Shown here: positions 5,601-6,851 of the stretch, piece after piece
Layout of the letters: each line of letters opens with the position of its first letter
Numbering within the stretch: the first letter of the stretch is position 1
From: CAZOKO01 sp964580455
Lineage (GTDB): Bacteria; Desulfobacterota; WTBG01
DNA length: 6,851 nt
Direction: 5' to 3'
Assembly (NCBI GenBank): GCA_964580455.1
Contig: CAZOKO010000119.1
Location: forward strand, 1 to 6,851
The notes under the pieces: generated by a model
Seen by the model: only the letters and a program-made list of their open reading frames with translations
Database searches by the model: none
Told to the model about the DNA's origin: nothing
Made by a program: the position numbers and the translations under genes

Positions 5601-6503
5601 TTATAACTTCCCGACATTTTTAAGATGCTCAAAAATAGGTGATATGCCGGTCCGGTTTATCACAAAATTGAAGTGATCCTCATGATCCTCACTCCATTCC
5701 TTTTCAATAAGATCCACACAGACCTCCAGAATGAGATCTATCTTATCCGAATCGGTTATCCTATATAGTTCCCTCCCGTACTGGGCAAAACGGCCGAAGG
5801 TGCCGCCCACCATAATGCGGCATCCTTTTTCAGCCGCTGCAAGTGTTCCAGTCGGGCAAACCCTAATGCAATCACCACAGACCTTGCAGTAGTCATAATT
5901 TATGACCGGTCCTCCATCCTTGAGCGTGATAATCCGGTCAAGGCAAGTCTTTACACAGCTTCCACACTGGCTGCATTCCTTATCGGTAACCATGGGTCTG
6001 GCCACACCGTGGATTCCCACCTCCTTGGACTCGGCTGCGGTACAGATATTTGAGCAGCCGGAGATGGAGATAGTGAAGGTGCTGTGGGGCATGAGCACTT
6101 CACATGCTTTATCCGCCAGGATTTCAGTAATCTTCAGTTCTTCCATCTTCTGCTTAATCTTTGGTCCTAACTCCCTTACATTGATAAGATCCCGGTCACA
6201 ACCAAAGAAACGGGAGTGACAGAGCTCTATGGTGTAAAGCGCAGGATCTTTGTTAAGGGTAGTCTGAGGGTCAACGGCATCGTCAGATTGACCTTGTTCC
6301 CGGGCCTGTTGAATTTTGGCGATCTTTTCAGGACCGAACCACTCAAAATAGTCATCCCTGGTCTGCTGCATCTCTTTCATGGTAACCACATCACTTTTGT
6401 TCTTGCGTGCCAATTTTTCAGCCCATAGTATAATCAGATTCCTTATAATATCATGGATTGGAATGCCTTCAACAATCTCTCTTGCATCTTCTTCCCATTT
6501 CAT
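5601..6503 (-). CDS. Siroheme/sulfite-reductase-like protein with PCP_red-like and 2[4Fe-4S] ferredoxin domains
   Basis: 300 aa. Residues 3-54 (W..DA, GIP, the AEKLAR helix, VVTMKEM) resemble the PCP_red domain otherwise found at the C-terminus of the light-independent protochlorophyllide reductase B subunit. Residues about 90-166 resemble the [4Fe-4S]/siroheme half of sulfite and nitrite reductases: C95-x6-C102, then SGCSNIC with C150-x3-C154. A two-cluster ferredoxin is inserted: C177-x2-C180-x2-C183-x3-C187 and C206-x2-C209-x2-C212-x3-C216-P. A return to the reductase fold follows (MVGGTFGRFAQYGRELYRIT), as in DsrA/B and AsrC. It would be a cytoplasmic electron-transfer or sulfite/nitrite reductase-type protein; the substrate is unknown. 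The usual N-terminal ferredoxin-like half-domain is not visible, and the first Cys pair is x6 rather than the usual x5, so activity as a true reductase is uncertain. The start ATG has a perfect AAGGAGG (6509-6515) 5 nt upstream. First of four minus-strand genes. Confidence 0.88.
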   Translation of the reverse strand: MKWEEDAREIVEGIPIHDIIRNLIILWAEKLARKNKSDVVTMKEMQQTRDDYFEWFGPEKIAKIQQAREQGQSDDAVDPQTTLNKDPALYTIELCHSRFFGCDRDLINVRELGPKIKQKMEELKITEILADKACEVLMPHSTFTISISGCSNICTAAESKEVGIHGVARPMVTDKECSQCGSCVKTCLDRIITLKDGGPVINYDYCKVCGDCIRVCPTGTLAAAEKGCRIMVGGTFGRFAQYGRELYRITDSDKIDLILEVCVDLIEKEWSEDHEDHFNFVINRTGISPIFEHLKNVGKL

Positions 6504-6539
6504 ATGAACCTCCTTTAAAATTTTTACGTATTGTCAAAA

Positions 6540-6573
6540 CTAAACCACAGAGTACACAGCGCAGCAGAGCTGC
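6540..6573. repeat. CCACAGAG-type degenerate repeat with adjoining small hairpin
   Basis: CTAAACCACAGAGTACACAG (from 6540) belongs to the same family as the arms at 5547-5597. It is directly followed by the hairpin GCAGC-AGA-GCTGC (6561-6573). It lies in the leader region of the reductase-like gene, about 35 nt before its ATG. A decayed relative, CTCTGTGTAC, occurs at 6717-6726 on the opposite strand. Confidence 0.6.
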
Positions 6574-6589
6574 AACCAAAACAAATATA

Positions 6590-6616
6590 ACCACGAAGAA
6601 CACGAAGGCCACGAAG
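6590..6616 (+). repeat. Three tandem copies of a 9-bp CACGAAG repeat
   Basis: ACCACGAAG, AACACGAAG and GCCACGAAG follow each other without gap; only the first two bases vary. No coding frame with a start covers them. Similar CACGAAG/CACAGAG runs are frequent between genes in anaerobic and environmental genomes, and their function is not known to me. Confidence 0.75.
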
Positions 6617-6812
6617 AATGAAACTAAACTTTGCTAAAAAAACACGATGTTGCAGGTTTGTAGTACAGAGAAAAATCTTTTTAAATCAATAAATTACACC
6701 TTCTTCCATAGTAAATCTCTGTGTACATTTTAATGAAAAACTTTTAGCCATAGACCTCCCCTCAAATTTAAAAAACGGAGATAAGAGAATGAATTTACGG
6801 TTCTTTAAAGTT
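6617..6812. other. AT-rich intergenic region without a recognisable gene
   Basis: I see no credible ORF, RNA gene or terminator. The only open frame with a purine-rich leader (ACGGAG, then ATG at 6789) encodes ten residues and stops, which is too short to call. The region presumably holds the promoter of the minus-strand genes, but no clear -35/-10 pair was found there. Confidence 0.45.
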
Positions 6813-6842
6813 TTGAGTGGGTAACATTGAACATGCTATAAT
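6813..6842 (+). promoter_or_regulatory. Candidate sigma-70 promoter pointing out of the window
   Basis: TTGAGT (6813-6818), 18 nt, then a perfect TATAAT (6837-6842) with an extended -10 TG (TGCTATAAT). It would start transcription at about 6849 toward a gene beyond the right edge, divergent from the minus-strand genes. Confidence 0.5.
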
Positions 6843-6851
6843 CCTGGGAAA

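Noticed and set aside
5902..6428. Plus-strand frames opposite the reductase-like gene
   Set aside because: Antisense shadows; the minus-strand protein has complete Fe-S motifs.
6532..6537. Perfect -35 word TTGACA on the minus strand before the reductase-like gene
   Set aside because: At normal spacing the -10 would fall on the AAGGAGG ribosome site and transcription would begin at or after the ATG, so it cannot serve this gene.
6590..6616. Short tandem repeats as a CRISPR array
   Set aside because: The units are 9 bp and abut with no spacers, and no cas genes are present.

Overview
The window is bacterial DNA of moderate to low GC, apparently from a metagenome-type scaffold: a 100-N gap is flanked by two identical 55-nt stretches. 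A siroheme/ferredoxin reductase-like protein, a CFI-box-like C-terminal domain on a secreted protein, and palindromic and CACAGAG-type intergenic repeats suggest an anaerobic bacterium of the Desulfobacterota or a neighbouring phylum. That placement is inference; no rRNA or other strong phylogenetic marker is present.

Left part (1-1236): the extreme left edge looks like the right end of an IS3-family insertion sequence. A weakly supported small membrane protein on the minus strand follows, then about 470 nt with no recognisable gene, then rpsU (ribosomal protein S21) with a TTG start. The N gap at 1237-1336 is very probably an assembly artefact. Collapsing the duplicated 55 nt would put the next gene only 64 nt after rpsU.

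Middle (1337-2162): a plus-strand gene encodes an exported, very cysteine-rich protein with a Thr/Ala linker and a CFI-box-like C-terminal domain. A good intrinsic terminator follows it.

Right part (2163-6503): four genes all on the minus strand. In transcription order they are: (1) a 300-aa iron-sulfur protein joining a PCP_red-like N-terminal domain, a sulfite/nitrite-reductase siroheme-[4Fe-4S]-type domain and a two-cluster ferredoxin; (2) a 133-aa cysteine-containing protein of unknown family; (3) a 71-aa CopZ-like copper chaperone; (4) an 822-aa CopA-type Cu(I)-exporting P1B ATPase. Genes 1 to 3 are spaced 70 and 51 nt apart and could be one transcript. copA is separated from them by 230 nt that hold a REPIN-like pair of inverted palindromes and a candidate promoter of its own. 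The chaperone and the ATPase form a coherent copper-efflux pair; the link to the reductase-like protein and the unknown protein rests on position only.

The right edge (6504-6851) has no gene. It holds degenerate CACAGAG and CACGAAG repeats and a candidate plus-strand promoter pointing out of the window. The most interesting items are the unusual reductase-like architecture and its neighbour of unknown family, the compensatory substitutions in the inverted palindromes, and the cysteine-rich secreted protein.
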